64,000 nucleotides of DNA, taken from the NCBI RefSeq assembly GCF_023554995.1, contig NZ_JAMJPK010000007.1, positions 173,615 to 237,614 of the forward strand. Direction: 5' to 3'. Below the pieces are notes generated by a model. It was not told the DNA's origin and did not search any database. It worked only from the letters and a program-made list of their open reading frames with translations. The stretch is from Halomonas gemina (GTDB taxonomy: Bacteria > Pseudomonadota > Gammaproteobacteria > Pseudomonadales > Halomonadaceae). Below are positions 25,773 to 34,750 of the stretch, piece by piece (within the stretch, counting starts at the first letter, position 1; the number at the start of each line of letters is the position of its first letter). A program made the position numbers and the translations under genes.

Positions 25773-27884
25773 TTACCACTTTCCATAGGTGCCTTCCTTC
25801 AGCGCGTCATAGAGGTTCGCCGCGTTGTGCTCCTCGCCGTCGTAGATGACCTTCTCGTCGCCGGCCAGCTCCACGGTCTCGCCGTTCTCCAGCTCGAAGA
25901 CGTAGGTGGTGTTCTTGAGGTCGTCCTCGCGTACCAGCACGCCCTGGAAGGCCTCCGGGTTGAAGCGGAAGGTGGTGCAGCCCTTGAGCTTGCTGGCGTA
26001 GGCGTCGAGGTAGAGGTCCTTGAACTCCTCGAAGGGAAACTCGGTGGGCACGTTCACCGTCTTGGAGATGGCCGAGTCGACCCACACCTGGGCCGCCGCC
26101 TGCACCGCCACGTGCTGCTTGGGGCTCACCGCATCGGCGGTGATGAAGTAGTCGGGCAGGTCGCTCTCCACGGCATCGGCGGCGATGAAGTGGCGATAGG
26201 CGGCCAGCTCGAAGGAGACCACCTCGACCTGCTCCTTGGTCTTCTTGCCCGACTGGATGACGTTGCGGAAGTAACGGTGCGAGAAGGACGGCTCGATGCC
26301 GTTGGAGGCGTTGTTGCCCAGCGACAGCGAGATGGTCCCGGTGGGCGCGATCGAGCTGTGATGGGTGAAGCGCGCGCCATGCTCGGCGAGTTGCGCCACC
26401 AGCGCCGGCTCCACCTCGGCGACCTTCTGCATGTAGCGGCTGTAGCGGGCGTGCAGGATGCGCCCGGGCACCTTGTCGCCCACCTCGTAGCCGTCCTGCT
26501 TGAGCTCGGGGCGCTCGCGCATCATCCGTGGGGTGATCTCATAATCCTCGGCCAGGGCCGGCGCCACGCCCTTCTCGCGGGAGAGCTCGAGCGCCTGCTT
26601 CCAGCCCTCCAGCGCCAGGTTGCGGCTGACCTCCTCGGTGAAGGCCAGCGACTCGGGGGAGCCATAGGGGATCTTGAGCATGGTCAGGGTGGAACCCAGG
26701 CCCAGGAAGCCCATGCCGTGGCGGCGCTTGGCCTCGATCTCCTTGCGCTGGCCCTCCAGCGGCAGGCCGCTGATCTCCACCACGTTGTCGAGCATGCGCG
26801 TGAAGATCGCCACCACCTGGCGGTAGCGCTCCCAGTCGAAGCGCGGCTTCCTGCCGAAGGGGTCGATGACGAAGCGGGTCAGGTTCACCGAGCCGAGCAG
26901 GCAGGCGCCCTCCGGCGGCAATGGCTGTTCGCCGCAGGGGTTGGTGGCACGGATCTCCTCGCAGAACCAGTTGTTGTTCATGCGGTTGACCTGGTCGATC
27001 AGGATGAAGCCCGGCTCGGCGAAGTCGTAGGTCGAGGCCATGATGGTGTCCCACAGCTCGCGGGCCTTGATTACCTCGACGATGCGGCAGGCCACGCGGC
27101 CCTCGTCATCGACGGTGTAGCCCTCCTCGACTACCGGCCAGTCGCGGTAGATCAGCTCGCTCTCCTCGACGTCGTCCCGCTCGCCCTCGTGGAGCGGGAA
27201 GGCCAGCGGCCAGTCAGTGTCGTTCTTCACCGCCTCCATGAACTCGTCGGTGATCAGCAGGCTCAGGTTGAACTGGCGCAGGCGGCCCGCCTCGCGCTTG
27301 GCCTCGATGAAGCTCTTCACGTCGGGATGGCCGACGTCGAAGGTGCCCATCTGCGCGCCGCGGCGCCCGCCCGCCGAGGCCACCGTGAAGCACATCTTGT
27401 CGTAGATATCCATGAACGCCAGCGGGCCGTTGGTGCCGGCACCGGCGCCGAACACGAAGGCCCCCTTGTGGCGCAGGGTGGAGAACTCATAGCCGATGCC
27501 GCAGCCCGCCTTGAGGGTCATGCCGGCATCCACCACCGAGTCGAGGATGTCGTGCATGGAGTCGCGGATGGTGCGCGAGACGGTGCAGTTGATCAGGCTC
27601 ACCGCCGGCTTGTAGGCCTCGGCGCCGGCATTGGACATGATCCGCCCGGCCGGAATGGCCCCGTTCTCCAGCGCCCAGCGGAACTTCGGCAGCCACTCCT
27701 CGGCCTGGTCGCCCTCCACGGCCGCCAGGGCCCGTGCCACGCGATCCCAGGTGGCGGTGACGTCCTTGTCCACGGGGTGGCCGTGACGGTCCTTGAGGCG
27801 GTACTTGGCATCCCAGATATCGCGGGACGGTACCTGCAGGGGCACCTCGTTGGATGACTTCACTGCCTTGGTGGAAGTGCTCAT
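25773..27884 (-). CDS. nrdJa: Adenosylcobalamin-dependent ribonucleotide reductase, large component NrdJa
   Basis: Class II reductase catalytic component (703 residues), making deoxyribonucleotides with or without oxygen. It contains NPCGEQPLPPEGACLLGSVN (active-site region), NCTVSRTIRDSMHDIL and APTGTISLSLGNNASNGIEPSF. The C-terminal redox Cys are on NrdJb. It lies 40 bp after ubiT; two NrdR-type boxes lie upstream of ubiT, so the whole unit is probably under NrdR. Confidence 0.95.
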   Translation of the reverse strand: MSTSTKAVKSSNEVPLQVPSRDIWDAKYRLKDRHGHPVDKDVTATWDRVARALAAVEGDQAEEWLPKFRWALENGAIPAGRIMSNAGAEAYKPAVSLINCTVSRTIRDSMHDILDSVVDAGMTLKAGCGIGYEFSTLRHKGAFVFGAGAGTNGPLAFMDIYDKMCFTVASAGGRRGAQMGTFDVGHPDVKSFIEAKREAGRLRQFNLSLLITDEFMEAVKNDTDWPLAFPLHEGERDDVEESELIYRDWPVVEEGYTVDDEGRVACRIVEVIKARELWDTIMASTYDFAEPGFILIDQVNRMNNNWFCEEIRATNPCGEQPLPPEGACLLGSVNLTRFVIDPFGRKPRFDWERYRQVVAIFTRMLDNVVEISGLPLEGQRKEIEAKRRHGMGFLGLGSTLTMLKIPYGSPESLAFTEEVSRNLALEGWKQALELSREKGVAPALAEDYEITPRMMRERPELKQDGYEVGDKVPGRILHARYSRYMQKVAEVEPALVAQLAEHGARFTHHSSIAPTGTISLSLGNNASNGIEPSFSHRYFRNVIQSGKKTKEQVEVVSFELAAYRHFIAADAVESDLPDYFITADAVSPKQHVAVQAAAQVWVDSAISKTVNVPTEFPFEEFKDLYLDAYASKLKGCTTFRFNPEAFQGVLVREDDLKNTTYVFELENGETVELAGDEKVIYDGEEHNAANLYDALKEGTYGKW

Positions 27885-27924
27885 GCGGAAGGCTCCGGGA
27901 AAAAATCATTGAACGAAAAAAAGG

Positions 27925-28410
27925 TCAGCTCGTGCGTCGTGCTAGCCTCTCCAGGCGGACCAGCAGCGCTCCCAGGGGTCCCTGGGCCAGGCCCTCCTCG
28001 CGTCCGTCGAGGAGGTTCTTGACCATCAGGCCCAGTTCGGTGTCGCCCTCGATCAGCAGGCGACGCTGGAAGAACAGGCTGTCGGGATCCTCGCGGCGGG
28101 TGGCCAGGCAGAGGAACTCGCGCCAGCCGCCGCGGATGGTGGCCTCGCCCGGCTCGTGGCAAAGCACCAGGCGCTGCGCCTCGAGGCTCAGTGTCAGCAT
28201 CACGCCGAGATCCTCGATGGCCAGGCTGATTCGTCGCCCCTCCAGGGCATCGAACTCGCCCTCTTCCAGCGGCTCGGCGAAGGTGCGGTTGAGCAGCGGT
28301 TCCACCAGGCGACGCTTGACGGCCAGCGGCACGCAGGGATCCAGGGTGCGGATCAGACGGCTCGGGACGGGCGGGCGCGGAAGCGATAGTGACGGTAGGG
28401 GTAGAGACAT
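27925..28410 (-). CDS. ubiT: Ubiquinone biosynthesis accessory protein UbiT (SCP2 domain)
   Basis: SCP2-type lipid-binding protein (161 residues) that presents ubiquinone intermediates in the O2-independent pathway with UbiU and UbiV. It is recognised by NRTFAEPLEEGEFDALEGR, LAIEDLGVMLTLSL and the signature IEGDTELGLMVKNLLD near the C-terminus. It stands directly upstream of nrdJa rather than with ubiUV, and behind NrdR-type boxes. A weak Anr-like box (28486-28499) also lies upstream. Confidence 0.85.
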   Translation of the reverse strand: MSLPLPSLSLPRPPVPSRLIRTLDPCVPLAVKRRLVEPLLNRTFAEPLEEGEFDALEGRRISLAIEDLGVMLTLSLEAQRLVLCHEPGEATIRGGWREFLCLATRREDPDSLFFQRRLLIEGDTELGLMVKNLLDGREEGLAQGPLGALLVRLERLARRTS

Positions 28411-28533
28411 GACGTTACTCCTGATGACGTCGACGCGGCTTGGCCGCCAAATCGCTCATCCTAGGCCGGTCCTCCCGGGGCTGCACTGACATGCATCATG
28501 TCGGCAGTCAGCCCACGACCATCTGCGGCCCGC

Positions 28534-28580
28534 CTACCATATATAGACTAAACCTCGCAGGCAAGCGCCACATATAGTGT
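28534..28580 (-). promoter_or_regulatory. Tandem NrdR boxes upstream of ubiT-nrdJ
   Basis: Two 16-bp elements resembling the NrdR consensus (acaCtATATaTaGtgt). One is at 28565-28580 (strong, ending CATATAGTGT) and one at 28534-28549 (weaker, CCATATATAGACT core). Their centres are 31 bp apart, three helical turns, the usual NrdR geometry. A possible -35/-10 pair lies between them on the minus strand. Confidence 0.7.
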
Positions 28581-28650
28581 AACCGTGAGAACATCATGAC
28601 CCCTTTTCATTTGACAGCCGCGGCGCCGCAGAGCGGTGCGGCCACAAGCA

Positions 28651-28686
28651 GAAGCGGCGCCCCCTCGTGAACCGGGGCGCCGCTTC
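28651..28686 (-). terminator. Hairpin downstream of hemN
   Basis: Arms GAAGCGGCGCCCC and GGGGCGCCGCTTC pair over 13 bp around a 10-base loop, 38 bp beyond the hemN stop. It separates hemN from the ubiT-nrdJ promoter. T-run is weak. The rest of this 313-bp gap (28411-28723) holds only the NrdR boxes and the ubiT leader. Confidence 0.7.
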
Positions 28687-28723
28687 CTGATAGGCATCAC
28701 TATCCATTGTGACGGGGGTTCGC

Positions 28724-30109
28724 TCAAACGGTGCGCGAGTAGCGTCCCGGGCCGTGGCTCAGGTAGGCATCGAAGGCCATGGCGGCGTTGCGCATCATCA
28801 GCCGCCCGGCCGGCAGTACCTCGATGGCCCCGTCACCGATCGTCAGCAAGCCGTCGTCCGCCATCTCCTCGAGCTCGGCGAGGGCGTCGGCGAAGGTGTC
28901 GCGGAAGTCGATATCGTGGGCCGCCTCGATCGCGGCGAAATCGATACGCCCGTGGCACATCAGGGCGTTGATCACGTCGCGGCGCAGCAGGTCGTCGGCG
29001 TTGAGGCGATAGCCGCGCATCACCGGCAGCCGGCCCGCCTCGAGACGCGCCTGGTACTGGGCCGTCTCCTTGACGTTCTGGCTGTAGCTGTCACCCACCT
29101 TGCCGATGGCGGTATTGCCCAGGCCGATCAGGTCGCAGTCGGCATGCGTCGAGTAGCCCTGGAAGTTGCGCTGCAGGGTGCCGTTCTCCTTCGCCAGCGA
29201 GAGCTCGTCCTCGGGCAGGGCGAAATGATCCATGCCGATATAGACATAACCGGCCTCGGTGAGGCGGCGGATGGTCAGCTCCAGCAGCTCGATCTTGCGC
29301 TCCGGTGGCGGCATGTCCTCGGGACGGATCAGCCGCTGGGCCTTGAACAGCTCCGGCAGGTGGGCATAGCTATAGGCCGCGATGCGATCCGGGCGAAGGG
29401 CGATGATCTTGGTAAGGGTCTCGTCGAAGCTCGCCACCGTCTGCAGCGGCAGGCCGTAGATCAGATCGACGCTCACCGACTGGAAGCCAGCTTCGCGGGC
29501 CGCCGCCACCAGCTCGATGACTTGTGCCTCGCTCTGGATGCGGTTGACCGCCTCCTGGACCCTAGCGTCGAAGTCCTGCACGCCGAAGCTCAGGCGGTTG
29601 AACCCCAGGGCATGGAGTTCGTGGATCTGCTCGGGGGTCACGGTGCGGGGGTCCACCTCCAGGGAGAACTCCCGCGCCTCAGGCTCGGCGAAGTGGAAGG
29701 CACCGTCCAGCGCGGCCATCAGCTCGCCGAGCTGGTCGTTGCTCAGGTAGGTGGGGGTGCCTCCGCCCAGGTGCAGCTGGGTCATGCGTCGCGAGTCGTC
29801 GAACAGCGTGCCCTGGAGCGCGATCTCCCGCTTGAGCCAGGCGAGGTACTCCGCGGCGCGCTCACGGTTGTGGGTGATGATCTTGTTGCAGGCACAGTAG
29901 TAACAGAGGCTCTCGCAGAACGGGATGTGCACGTAGGCCGACAGCGGCTTGGGCGTCGCGGCCCGGTTGCTGCGCTCGGCAGCGGCACGATAGTCGTCCT
30001 CGGCGAAGGCCGCCTGGAACTGCGGCGCCGTGGGATAGGAGGTGTAGCGTGGCCCCGGACGGTCGTACTTCTCGACCAGGGGACGGATGAACGGCAGGGT
30101 GTCTTGCAT
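28724..30109 (-). CDS. hemN: Oxygen-independent coproporphyrinogen III oxidase
   Basis: Radical SAM enzyme of anaerobic heme synthesis (coproporphyrinogen III to protoporphyrinogen IX). It has 461 residues from the ATG at 30109; an upstream start at 30157 adds 16 residues without family similarity. Diagnostic sequences are YDRPGPRYTSYPTAPQF and HIPFCESLCYYCACNK with cluster Cys65, 69 and 72. It is preceded by an Anr/Dnr-like box at 30215, consistent with low-oxygen induction to supply heme for the many cytochromes here. Confidence 0.95.
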   Translation of the reverse strand: MQDTLPFIRPLVEKYDRPGPRYTSYPTAPQFQAAFAEDDYRAAAERSNRAATPKPLSAYVHIPFCESLCYYCACNKIITHNRERAAEYLAWLKREIALQGTLFDDSRRMTQLHLGGGTPTYLSNDQLGELMAALDGAFHFAEPEAREFSLEVDPRTVTPEQIHELHALGFNRLSFGVQDFDARVQEAVNRIQSEAQVIELVAAAREAGFQSVSVDLIYGLPLQTVASFDETLTKIIALRPDRIAAYSYAHLPELFKAQRLIRPEDMPPPERKIELLELTIRRLTEAGYVYIGMDHFALPEDELSLAKENGTLQRNFQGYSTHADCDLIGLGNTAIGKVGDSYSQNVKETAQYQARLEAGRLPVMRGYRLNADDLLRRDVINALMCHGRIDFAAIEAAHDIDFRDTFADALAELEEMADDGLLTIGDGAIEVLPAGRLMMRNAAMAFDAYLSHGPGRYSRTV

Positions 30110-30214
30110 GATCGAATCGAGCCTCTGGAACCGTAAGGCGGCGGCCATGGCCACCACCGCATGGACGAATTATGCCAGCCCCGAGCGAGGACGTCGGTAC
30201 CCTTCAAGGGGTAG

Positions 30215-30228
30215 CTGACCCAGATCAA
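30215..30228 (-). promoter_or_regulatory. Anr/Dnr-type box upstream of hemN
   Basis: On the minus strand TTGATCTGGGTCAG, one mismatch from TTGAY-N4-RTCAA. It overlaps the nnrS2 stop codon. Centre at -41.5 predicts a start near 30180, giving hemN a leader of about 70 bases. Confidence 0.5.
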
Positions 30229-31403
30229 GACGAGGTAGGCGACCCCGCGGCACGCGCTGCAGCGGTTGCGGCTCCCCGTCGGCGCCAGTGCACCAGCCGC
30301 CACGCCACCAGCAGCCAGGCCAGGCTCCAGGCCCCGGCCGCCCCCCACAGCGCCGGGATCCCGGCCGAGGGCAGCGCGAGCCGCAGCCCCGCCGCCAGGG
30401 TAAAGAGCAGCGCCAGGCGCGGCAGCCATGCCTCCTCCCCGGGGCGCCCCTTGGCCCTCAGGATCGCCTGGCGCAGCATGATGCCGCTGGCCAGGGTGCC
30501 GAGCCCTCCCACGGTGATCGCATGCAGCCGGCCCGCCGGCGAGTGCCCTGTCAGGAGATCCCCCGCCACCAGCAGGGCTCCCACGCCCAACCAGGCATAG
30601 CCGAGCAGTAGCCCGAGCAGGTCAGGCCGATCGCGTAGCCTCCAGGGCGACCAGCGCCAGAGCCGCACCAGGACCACTACCCCGGCCAGCGCCAGCAGCC
30701 CAGCGGCAGCCGGCCACAGCCTGGGCCAGATCGCCAGGAGCCCGGCAGCCCCCAGCAGGCCGATCAAGGCCGCCTCGATCCGTGGCTGGACACCGGCTCC
30801 AGCCACCCGGTCGCGCGCCATCAGGTGACCATTCACTGCCGGGGCAATCACCCGCCCGCCCATGAAGGCCATCAACAGCAGCAGCCAGAGCACCCCCTGA
30901 TGCAGCAGGGGCGCGAGCAGGCCAGGGAAGGCCGCGTGCGCCGCCAGACTGGCCACCGCCAGCAGGCAGAGCAGGCCGAGCAGCGGCGAGAGCAGGCGAT
31001 TGCGCCACTTCTTGGCCGCCAGGAAGCGCGGCACCACCCAGGCGGCCAGCAGCAGGGCGAAGGCGGCATCGGCCAGCAGGGCCGGCCAGGCCGGGTAGCC
31101 CGCCAGCCCAGCGAGACGCCCGACCAGCCACAGCCCCGCCAGGAGGGACAGCCGCAGGGATGGCAGCGGACCCAGCAGGTAGCCCGCGATCACCGCCAGG
31201 GCAAAGCCGAACAGCAACTCGCGGCCATGGGCCGCCGGCGTTGCCAGCAACGGCAAGCCACCCCGCATCGCCACCAGCGATAGCGGCACCGCCAGGGCCG
31301 CATGCAGGGCGGCAAGGGGAAAGAACAGCGACCAGGCGGGGCGCCGTTCGGCCCGACGGGCGCCACCGGCTTGACCTGGGTCACTGGCAACGAACCTTAA
31401 CAT
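30225..31403 (-). CDS. NnrS family protein (second copy)
   Basis: Polytopic membrane protein (392 residues, about 12 hydrophobic segments) of the NnrS family, more divergent than the copy at 6726. It keeps HGRELLFGFALAVIAGYLL and HAITVGGLGTLASGIMLRQAILRAKG. The only ATG before the first helix is at 31403, inside an NsrR box, so the mRNA may be leaderless or nearly so. Divergent from nsrR. Likely role: protection from NO stress. Confidence 0.88.
   Translation of the reverse strand: MLRFVASDPGQAGGARRAERRPAWSLFFPLAALHAALAVPLSLVAMRGGLPLLATPAAHGRELLFGFALAVIAGYLLGPLPSLRLSLLAGLWLVGRLAGLAGYPAWPALLADAAFALLLAAWVVPRFLAAKKWRNRLLSPLLGLLCLLAVASLAAHAAFPGLLAPLLHQGVLWLLLLMAFMGGRVIAPAVNGHLMARDRVAGAGVQPRIEAALIGLLGAAGLLAIWPRLWPAAAGLLALAGVVVLVRLWRWSPWRLRDRPDLLGLLLGYAWLGVGALLVAGDLLTGHSPAGRLHAITVGGLGTLASGIMLRQAILRAKGRPGEEAWLPRLALLFTLAAGLRLALPSAGIPALWGAAGAWSLAWLLVAWRLVHWRRRGAATAAARAAGSPTSS
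31372..31385. promoter_or_regulatory. Dnr/Anr-like box at the nnrS2 5' end
   Basis: TTGACCTGGGTCAC, one mismatch from TTGAC-N4-GTCAA. It lies within codons 7-11 of nnrS2, 14 bp from the NsrR box. It would be correctly placed (-41.5) for a plus-strand transcript toward nsrR starting near 31420. Could be chance. Confidence 0.4.
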
Positions 31404-31421
31404 GCATTTAAATTACATCTT
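31399..31421. promoter_or_regulatory. NsrR operator between nnrS2 and nsrR
   Basis: Arms AACATGCATTT and AATTACATCTT around one base: a strong 11-1-11 NsrR site. It covers the nnrS2 start codon and lies 142 bp before nsrR, so it can control nnrS2 and autoregulate nsrR. Confidence 0.82.
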
Positions 31422-31562
31422 AGTGATTGCCATGCCAATCACGCGCCAGCGGCCACCACGCGGCCGAATGCCGCAGCCACGAATCAAACCTAACAGGCAT
31501 GATGTTAGAATCACCCGTTTTCTCACCACGCCCTGTGAGGCGTCCGACGCGCCGGGACTCCC

Positions 31563-32015
31563 ATGCATCTGACCCGATTCACCGACTATTCGCTACGAGT
31601 GCTGATCTACCTGGCCGTCAAGGGCGAACAGCGCTCGACCATCACCGAGATCGCCGAGCGCTTCGAGATCTCCCGCAACCACCTGATGAAGGTGGTGCAG
31701 GACCTCAATCATCGTGGCTATATCACCTCCATCCGTGGCAAGAACGGCGGCCTGCTGCTCAAGCGCGCCCCCGAGACGATCCCGCTGGGCGAACTGGTCC
31801 GCGACACTGAGCGTGACCTGGCCCTGGTGGAGTGCTTCAGCGACGACAACGAGTGCATCATCACCCCCGCCTGCCGGCTCAAGCCGATCCTGGCCGAGGC
31901 ACTTGCCGCCTTCCTGGCCGTGCTCGACCACTACACCCTGGCCGACCTGCTCGGCCCACAGCGTCCCAGGCTGATCGGGCTGTTGCAGCTCGACGACACT
32001 TATCCCGAGGCCTGA
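31563..32015 (+). CDS. nsrR: NO-sensing transcriptional repressor NsrR (Rrf2 family)
   Basis: Iron-sulfur Rrf2-family regulator that loses DNA binding when NO attacks its cluster. It has 150 residues: an N-terminal winged HTH (MHLTRFTDYSLRVLIYLA, ITEIAERFEISRNHLMKVV), then the cluster Cys91, Cys98 and Cys104 in VECFSDDNECIITPACRL, the NsrR pattern. Several NsrR-type boxes in this window (norCB, hmp, orphan sdhB unit, nnrS2/nsrR, cytochrome c) are its likely targets. Confidence 0.94.
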   Translation: MHLTRFTDYSLRVLIYLAVKGEQRSTITEIAERFEISRNHLMKVVQDLNHRGYITSIRGKNGGLLLKRAPETIPLGELVRDTERDLALVECFSDDNECIITPACRLKPILAEALAAFLAVLDHYTLADLLGPQRPRLIGLLQLDDTYPEA

Positions 32016-32080
32016 GTCTCCCCGGCACCTCTGCATTAGCATCCTCTTTTACCTTTTGCGACTCCCGGACTAGGCTGAAC

Positions 32081-32094
32081 ATGACGCACGTCAA
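32081..32094 (+). promoter_or_regulatory. Dnr/Anr-like box upstream of the cytochrome-nos region
   Basis: ATGACGCACGTCAA, one mismatch from TTGAC-N4-GTCAA, 106 bp before the cytochrome c ATG. It predicts a start near 32129 for the cytochrome c and possibly nosR onward. Confidence 0.5.
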
Positions 32095-32176
32095 GCCTCG
32101 CCGGGGCGACGACTGGCATCATGATCTCAATCGCCCGGCGCGGCCGTTGCCCGAACCGGGCTTTTTCAAGCACTTA

Positions 32177-32199
32177 AAGATGCATTTCGGAGGTATGTT
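32177..32199 (+). promoter_or_regulatory. NsrR half-site overlapping the cytochrome c ribosome site
   Basis: A perfect left arm (AAGATGCATTT) is followed by a poor right arm that contains the GGAGG ribosome site. The right arm may be constrained by translation. Weaker than the other NsrR boxes. Confidence 0.45.
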
Positions 32200-32517
32200 A
32201 TGAAGTCACTGCTCGTAGCCACCCTGCTGGGCGGCGCCTTCCTGGCCCTGGACGCCCAGGCCGCCGGTGACCCGGAAGCGGGAGAAGGCAAGATCGCCGC
32301 CTGCGCTGCCTGCCACGGCACCGACGGCATGGGCACTGCGCCGATCTATCCGAACCTGGCCGGCCAGTCTGCCACCTACCTGGAGAGCGCCATGAAGGCC
32401 TATCGCGACGGCCAGCGCAGTGGCGGCATGGCTGCCCTGATGAATCCCCAGGCCCAGGGCCTCTCCGACGAAGACATCGCCGACATCTCCGCCTACTACG
32501 CCAACCTAGAACCCTGA
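32200..32517 (+). CDS. Class I periplasmic cytochrome c
   Basis: Cytochrome c of 105 residues: signal peptide (about 1-21), CAACH heme motif (35-39) and Met-containing C-terminal half ([22 protein letters not shown]). Similar to one half of cytochrome c4 or to c5/c551-type donors. Placed between nsrR and nosR, it may carry electrons to NosZ or NirS. A hairpin (32523-32542) follows it. Confidence 0.85.
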   Translation: MKSLLVATLLGGAFLALDAQAAGDPEAGEGKIAACAACHGTDGMGTAPIYPNLAGQSATYLESAMKAYRDGQRSGGMAALMNPQAQGLSDEDIADISAYYANLEP

Positions 32518-32522
32518 TCCCC

Positions 32523-32542
32523 GGCCGGCCCTAGGGCCGGCC
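32523..32542 (+). terminator. Hairpin between cytochrome c and nosR
   Basis: Arms GGCCGGCCC and GGGCCGGCC pair over 9 bp around TA, followed by TTGCCTTATT. Probably a partial terminator, leaving more cytochrome than nosR message. Confidence 0.6.
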
Positions 32543-32609
32543 TTGCCTTATTGATGGGTGGCGGCCGGGATGCCGCGCCGCCGCGGCTAACGCCCGCAAG
32601 GACCTCGCC

Positions 32610-34748
32610 ATGCCCGCACCACACTCCCGGCCAGCCGGCATCGTCGGCCTGCTGCTCGGCCTGTTCCTGCTGCTGATCACCCCGGCACTCCACGCCCTGG
32701 AACTGGAGCAGGTCCGCGAGGGCTTCCCCGGCGCCGACCGCCTCGAGGCGGCCGAGTCCCAATGGCCGGTAAGCGCGGTCCGCGCCGGTGACGAACTCCT
32801 CGGCTATGCCTTCGAGAGCATCGACGTTGCACCGATCCCGGCCTACTCGGGCAAGCCGGTCAACATGCTGGTGGCCTTCGACCTGGAAGGAAGGATCGTT
32901 CAGGCCGACGTCCTCGGCCACGAGGAGCCCATCATGCTGGTGGGCATCCCCGAGGCGAGGCTCGAAGGCTTCGCCGACGACCACGTCCCCGCCCACGTCA
33001 ACGACCGCATGAAGGTCGGTGACAACCTGGACGCCATCTCCGGCGCCACCGTCACCGTCATCGTGGTCAGCGACACCATTATGCGCGCCGCCCGCCAGGT
33101 AGCCGCCGAGCAGGGGATCATCGAGGATCCCTCGATCGGCCCAGCGGCGACGGTGCGCCAGGATGTCTTCGAGCCCGCCGACTGGGAAACGCTCAGCGGT
33201 GACGGCACCCTGCGCCGCCTGCACCTCACCCACGGCGAGGTGGACGCCTCCTTCGAGGGCACCCCCGCCGAGGACTACCTGCACACGCCCCAGCCGGCGG
33301 AGCGCACCTTCATCGAGCTCTTCTACACCTACCTGAACCCGCCCACCGCAGGGCGCAACCTGCTGGGCGACACCGGCTACGAGCAGCTGATGGCCGAGCT
33401 CGACGAGGGCGAGCACGCCATCGCCGTGATGGGCCGCGGCGACTACTCCTTCAAGGGCTCAGGCTACGTGCGCGGCGGCATCTTCGACCGCCTCGAGCTC
33501 TCTCAGGGCAACACCACCGTCAGTTTCCACGACCGCGACCATATCCGCCTCGGCGGCCTGGGCATCGAGGGAGCGCCGACGTTCGACGAGCGCGACATCT
33601 TCATCGTTCGCGAGGAGGCCGCCTTCGACCCCGGCCAGCCCTGGCAGCTGGAGCTGCTGGTACGCCGTGCCTCGGGCCCGCTGGATACCGAGTTCAGCCG
33701 CTTCAGCGCCGACTACAGCGTCCCCGAGGCCTACATTGAGCGCCCCGAGCCGCCGGTGGAGGAGCCGATCTGGGTGCAGGTATGGCGCGACAATGCCTTC
33801 CAGATCGGCGTGCTGGTGGCCGGCCTGCTGGTGCTGACGGTGATCATGCTGTTCCAGGACGTGCTGGCGCGTCACCCGAGGATCCTGCGTCCGCTGCGCC
33901 TGGGCTTCCTGGTCTACACCCTGGTGTTCATCGGCTGGTACTCCCTGGCCCAGCTCTCGGTGGTCAATATCCTGACCTTCACCAACTCGCTGATCAGTGG
34001 CTTCAGCTGGGGCTCGTTCCTGATCGACCCGATGATGTTCATCCTCTGGTCCTTCGTGGCCGTCACCCTGCTGCTATGGGGACGCGGGGTGTTCTGCGGC
34101 TGGCTTTGCCCCTTCGGCGCCCTCCAGGACCTGGTCAACAAGGCCGCGCGCAGGCTCGGCGTAAAGCAGATCGAGGTGCCCTTCGGCCTCCACGAGCGCC
34201 TCTGGGCCATCAAGTACATCCTCCTGCTGGGGCTGTTCGCCCTCTCGCTGCACTCCCTGGGCACCGCCGAACGCTACGCCGAGGTGGAGCCCTTCAAGAC
34301 CGCCATCACCCTGCGCTTCCAGCGCGAGTGGGGGTTCCTGCTCTATGCCCTGGGCCTGGTGGCGATCTCGGCCTTCAACCACAAGTTCTACTGCCGCTAC
34401 GTCTGCCCGCTGGGCGCCGGCCTGGCGATTCCCGCCCGCCTGCGCCTGTTCGACTGGCTCAAGCGGCACCGCGGCAGCTGCGGCACCCCGTGCCAGATCT
34501 GCGCCAACGAATGCGAAGTGGCCGCCATCCATCCCGATGGCCGCATCAATGCCAACGAGTGCCACTACTGTCTCGACTGCCAGATCACCTACCACGACGA
34601 TCAGCGCTGTCCGCCGGTGATCAAGCGCCGCAAACGCTACGAGAAGGCAGCCCGCATGGCCGCGGGACAGGGCGGCGTCGAGACCCATGACCCCGGCAGT
34701 GCCGGAAACTCCAAGCTGCAGCGAATCCCGACCTACCAGGAGGATTGA
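32610..34748 (+). CDS. nosR: NosR, membrane iron-sulfur flavoprotein for N2O reduction
   Basis: Electron donor and maturation factor for NosZ (712 residues). It has a signal sequence (about 1-30) and a periplasmic FMN-binding domain with flavinylation motif SGAT (144-147). Membrane helices from about residue 390 carry FCGWLCPFG and CRYVCPLG motifs. A C-terminal ferredoxin-like part holds [12 protein letters not shown] and CHYCLDCQ (two [4Fe-4S] sites, cytosolic). It is followed two bases later by nosZ. Confidence 0.96.
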   Translation: MPAPHSRPAGIVGLLLGLFLLLITPALHALELEQVREGFPGADRLEAAESQWPVSAVRAGDELLGYAFESIDVAPIPAYSGKPVNMLVAFDLEGRIVQADVLGHEEPIMLVGIPEARLEGFADDHVPAHVNDRMKVGDNLDAISGATVTVIVVSDTIMRAARQVAAEQGIIEDPSIGPAATVRQDVFEPADWETLSGDGTLRRLHLTHGEVDASFEGTPAEDYLHTPQPAERTFIELFYTYLNPPTAGRNLLGDTGYEQLMAELDEGEHAIAVMGRGDYSFKGSGYVRGGIFDRLELSQGNTTVSFHDRDHIRLGGLGIEGAPTFDERDIFIVREEAAFDPGQPWQLELLVRRASGPLDTEFSRFSADYSVPEAYIERPEPPVEEPIWVQVWRDNAFQIGVLVAGLLVLTVIMLFQDVLARHPRILRPLRLGFLVYTLVFIGWYSLAQLSVVNILTFTNSLISGFSWGSFLIDPMMFILWSFVAVTLLLWGRGVFCGWLCPFGALQDLVNKAARRLGVKQIEVPFGLHERLWAIKYILLLGLFALSLHSLGTAERYAEVEPFKTAITLRFQREWGFLLYALGLVAISAFNHKFYCRYVCPLGAGLAIPARLRLFDWLKRHRGSCGTPCQICANECEVAAIHPDGRINANECHYCLDCQITYHDDQRCPPVIKRRKRYEKAARMAAGQGGVETHDPGSAGNSKLQRIPTYQED

Positions 34749-34750
34749 CC

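Noticed and set aside
25827..27857. Plus-strand open frame of 676 codons
   Set aside because: Exact shadow of nrdJa on the opposite strand, with no domain features; nrdJa is unmistakable.
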